The position numbers and the translations under genes were made by a program. A stretch of DNA of 64,000 nt from Opitutaceae bacterium (lineage in GTDB: Bacteria; Verrucomicrobiota; Verrucomicrobiia; Opitutales; Opitutaceae): NCBI GenBank assembly GCA_030648295.1, contig JAUSID010000177.1, positions 97,463 through 161,462 of the forward strand, read 5' to 3'. A model generated the notes under the pieces. The model was given only the letters and a program-made list of their open reading frames with translations, did no database searches and was not told where the DNA came from. The first letter of the stretch is position 1, and each line of letters opens with the position of its first letter. Shown piece after piece: positions 61,876-64,000 of this stretch.

Positions 61876-62202
61876 ATGAAGGCTCTGCGCGCACTCGCCG
61901 TCCAAGTCATAGCCCTGCAAGAGCGGGCGCGGGCCTTGGGATTGTTTGCGAATGACCGCGAGTTGCTGGCCTGCGCGAAATGCGGACTGCAGGAGGATGT
62001 GACATTTAGCGGCTACCTCATCACCTCCCGTCGCGGGTCCGCCGGCGAAGACACGGGATTGCGCTTCACGGAACTGACGTCGGCCCACTTTCGCTGTCCG
62101 GCTTGTGGTGCGACGGTGCGCGAGGTGGCTGGGCTCGTGCCGGTCGCAACGAAGGTCGAGAAAGGAAAACGCCCATGCCGCGCAAGAAGCCGCCGGAGCT
62201 GA
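61876..62202 (+). CDS. Small zinc-ribbon protein
   Basis: A 108-residue protein with two CxxC knuckles: LACAKCGLQEDVTFSG (about 31-46) and FRCPACGATVRE (about 71-82). N-terminal helix ALAVQVIALQERARALGLFA precedes them. Two CxxC pairs about 40 residues apart would bind one zinc. I associate similar proteins with type I restriction-modification loci, consistent with the fragments around. It starts 9 bp after the PIN toxin, so it may be in that operon. Its Arg-rich last residues overlap the next remnant. Confidence 0.6.
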   Translation: MKALRALAVQVIALQERARALGLFANDRELLACAKCGLQEDVTFSGYLITSRRGSAGEDTGLRFTELTSAHFRCPACGATVREVAGLVPVATKVEKGKRPCRARSRRS

Positions 62203-62258
62203 CATTTCAGGAGCCGGATTGTCACCACCTGCGCGGTGGTCGCCAGGCTGCTCATTGT
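62175..62258 (+). pseudogene. Possible N-terminal scrap of a type I restriction R subunit
   Basis: From ATG 62175 the frame reads MPRKKPPELTFQEPDCHHLR, resembling the very start of HsdR-like proteins (a Pro/Lys-rich lead then ELTFQ), and then flows by chance into the sulfatase frame. Only about 14 residues are convincing. Confidence 0.3.
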
Positions 62259-63674
62259 ATGCAACACCTCATTACCCGCTGCGTCTTGACGCCACTGCTC
62301 CTTTTCGGAGGCGCCGGCGCATTTGCTGCCATCCCACCGGCGCGGCCAAATGTCCTGTTCATCGCGATTGACGATCTCAACGTCGACCTCGGCACGTTCG
62401 GGCACGCGATCGTGCGCACGCCCAACGTGGAGCGACTGGCCGCCCGCGGCGTGAAGTTCGACCGGGCCTATTGCCAGTTCCCGCTGTGCAATCCGTCCCG
62501 CCAGTCGTTCCTCAGCGGATTGCGGCCGGAAACGAGCGGCGTGGTCGCGCAGGGGCTGTCGGTTCGCCAGCAGCGGCCGGACTATGTCTACCTGCCGGGC
62601 TGGTTTCGGGCCCAGGGCTACACCGTCTCCGGAGTGGGAAAGATTTTTCACGCCAACGATCCCGTATCCTGGGAAACATATAAGAACGGCAACTCGACTT
62701 CGCCGCAGGAGAATGCGGCGCTCGATCGCCGGGCCGCGGTCCGCTCGCGGGGAGAGCACGGGCCGGAATGGACGCCGATCGACGATCCCGACGAGACCAT
62801 GGGCGATGGAATCGTCGCACGGACGGCAGTCGGATACCTGCGCGAGGCGGCGGCTGCGGGCCGGCCGTTTTTTGTCGCCGCCGGATTTCGCAAGCCGCAC
62901 CTGCCATGGACCGCGCCGCGCCGGTTCTTCGAGCAATATCCGCGGGCGGCGATTCCGAAACGCAGCGAACCCGCGATGTCGGGAATACCGAAGATTGCGC
63001 TGGAGACGGATCTCACGGGAAAGATTCCGCCGGGCCAGGAGTGGCAGGGGGAGGCGGCTTACTACGCCTGCGTATCGTTCATCGACGCCCAGATTGGGCT
63101 CCTTCTCGATGCCATGGATGAACTGCGGCTCTGGGAGCGCACGGTCGTCGTGCTGCTGGGTGATCACGGGTTTCATCTCGGCGATCATGGGCTGTGGGGA
63201 AAGCTGACAAACTTCGAGCGCAGCGCGCGGGTGCCATTGATCATCGCGGCGCCGGCGATACGTCATGGCGGTTCCACTACGCGGGCAATCGTCGAGTTGA
63301 TCGATCTCTACCCCACGCTGGCGGAATTGGCCGGAGCCGCGCCACCCGCCGGCCTCGAGGGCCGCAGTCTCGTCCCGATTCTGCGCGATCCCGGCCTGGC
63401 TTCGAATCGTCCGGCCTACACCAGTACGATCCATCGCGGGGTGCTCGGCCGCTCGGTCCGGACCGAGCGGTGGCGGTATACGGAGTGGGTCGGGGGCGGC
63501 GACACTGAACTGTACGATCATGACGCCGATCCCGGTGAATACCGGAATCTCGCCGCAGACCCGGCCCGCGCCGCCGACGTGACGGCGCTGAAACGTTTGC
63601 TGGAAAAAAATCCCCGGCTCGCCGGGCCGGTGCCGGCGGACGCGCAGGCGGAACGCAGGAACAGAAAAAAATGA
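62259..63674 (+). CDS. Secreted sulfatase 3 (iduronate-2-sulfatase-like)
   Basis: A 471-residue sulfatase with signal peptide CVLTPLLLFGGAGAFA from ATG 62259. Formylglycine Cys77 is in LCNPSRQSFLSG; RPETSGV, AIDDLNVDLGTFG (metal Asp pair), GVGKIFHAND and LLGDHGFHLGDHG are as in sulfatase 2, its closest relative in the window. It probably acts on the same glycan class. Its stop overlaps the next sulfatase start (ATGA). Confidence 0.92.
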   Translation: MQHLITRCVLTPLLLFGGAGAFAAIPPARPNVLFIAIDDLNVDLGTFGHAIVRTPNVERLAARGVKFDRAYCQFPLCNPSRQSFLSGLRPETSGVVAQGLSVRQQRPDYVYLPGWFRAQGYTVSGVGKIFHANDPVSWETYKNGNSTSPQENAALDRRAAVRSRGEHGPEWTPIDDPDETMGDGIVARTAVGYLREAAAAGRPFFVAAGFRKPHLPWTAPRRFFEQYPRAAIPKRSEPAMSGIPKIALETDLTGKIPPGQEWQGEAAYYACVSFIDAQIGLLLDAMDELRLWERTVVVLLGDHGFHLGDHGLWGKLTNFERSARVPLIIAAPAIRHGGSTTRAIVELIDLYPTLAELAGAAPPAGLEGRSLVPILRDPGLASNRPAYTSTIHRGVLGRSVRTERWRYTEWVGGGDTELYDHDADPGEYRNLAADPARAADVTALKRLLEKNPRLAGPVPADAQAERRNRKK

Positions 63675-64000
63675 GCCGCCGATACCGCCCCGCTTTCGTT
63701 GACATGGTCCGCCTCGGCTGGCTGGGCTTCGCCGCCGTCCTCGTGGCCCGCGCGGCGGTGCCGGCCGCGCCGCCGCCGAACATCGTGTTCATCCACTCCG
63801 ACGACCAGGGCTTCGCCGACATCGGCTATCATGGATCGGAAATCGCGACGCCGCATCTCGATCGACCTGCGGCGTCAGGCGTGAAGCTCGAGTCGTTCTA
63901 TGTGCAGCCGGTCTGCACGCCCACGCGGGCGGCGCTGATGACGGGGCTTTATCCGATGCGGCGGGGGCTGCAGCTCGGCGTGATTAAACCGGAGTCGCAG
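63671..64000 (+). CDS. Sulfatase 4, N-terminal part (cut by window end)
   Basis: The first 110 residues of an arylsulfatase-type protein: signal anchor GWLGFAAVLVARAAVPAA, PNIVFIHSDDQGFADIGYHG with the metal-binding Asp pair, and formylglycine Cys82 in VCTPTRAALMTGLYP. It is translationally coupled to sulfatase 3 by ATGA. The catalytic remainder is beyond the window. Confidence 0.9.
   Translation, partial: MSRRYRPAFVDMVRLGWLGFAAVLVARAAVPAAPPPNIVFIHSDDQGFADIGYHGSEIATPHLDRPAASGVKLESFYVQPVCTPTRAALMTGLYPMRRGLQLGVIKPESQ

Overview
The window looks like a chromosomal segment of a high-GC Verrucomicrobiota bacterium, most likely an Opitutaceae-type polysaccharide degrader. This is an inference from gene content: many secreted one-cysteine sulfatases, Tat-exported Gfo/Idh/MocA oxidoreductases, two DUF6807 (PmoA-like) proteins, a TonB receptor with no SusD partner, and interspersed palindromes of the GCGGGCGTCCCGCCCGC type. 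No rRNA, tRNA or CRISPR array was recognised.

Layout. 1-13 kb is mostly housekeeping: a tripartite ABC exporter (adaptor end, FtsX-type permease, ATPase), a Sel1-repeat protein, recA, a large secreted coiled-coil protein, an ArsB/NhaD-type ion permease and a sugar-nucleotide epimerase, then two decayed genes (11.3-12.4 kb) and a glutaredoxin. 13.2-19.4 kb is the gltBD glutamate synthase operon. 19.4-22.2 kb is accessory: an interspersed repeat, a PIN toxin-antitoxin pair with an operator-like inverted repeat, a Vsr endonuclease fragment, and a DUF234-type ATPase bracketed by two matching palindromes. 22.2-29.6 kb is an arabinan/arabinoside locus (DUF6807, Gfo/Idh, GH51, a double five-bladed-propeller GH43-like enzyme, a 5'-truncated GH43). 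29.6-31.2 kb is an IS4-family insertion sequence.

31.2-40.7 kb is again mostly core: a secreted esterase, threonine ammonia-lyase, a RelE/ParE-fold protein overlapping pssA, dnaN, a membrane protein and a molybdenum-cofactor cluster (moaA divergent from moeA-moaC-moaD). 41-56.8 kb is a long same-strand catabolic locus: sulfatase, Gfo/Idh, then a tightly packed set (hydroxyacid dehydrogenase, MFS transporter, sulfatase, Tat amidohydrolase, DUF6807), then two VCBS/FG-GAP proteins and a TonB receptor. Four-base ATGA stop/start overlaps link many of these genes. The inferred logic is outer-membrane uptake of a sulfated ligand, desulfation and redox processing in the periplasm, and import by the MFS carrier; the substrate is not evident.

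56.8-62.2 kb is an island of small and broken genes: a DUF1016 nuclease, HsdS and possibly HsdR fragments, three toxin-antitoxin modules or remnants, a conserved-looking pair of small genes, and several duplicated fragments, including about 100 bp copied from the upstream VCBS gene. The window ends in two more sulfatases, the second cut by the window edge.
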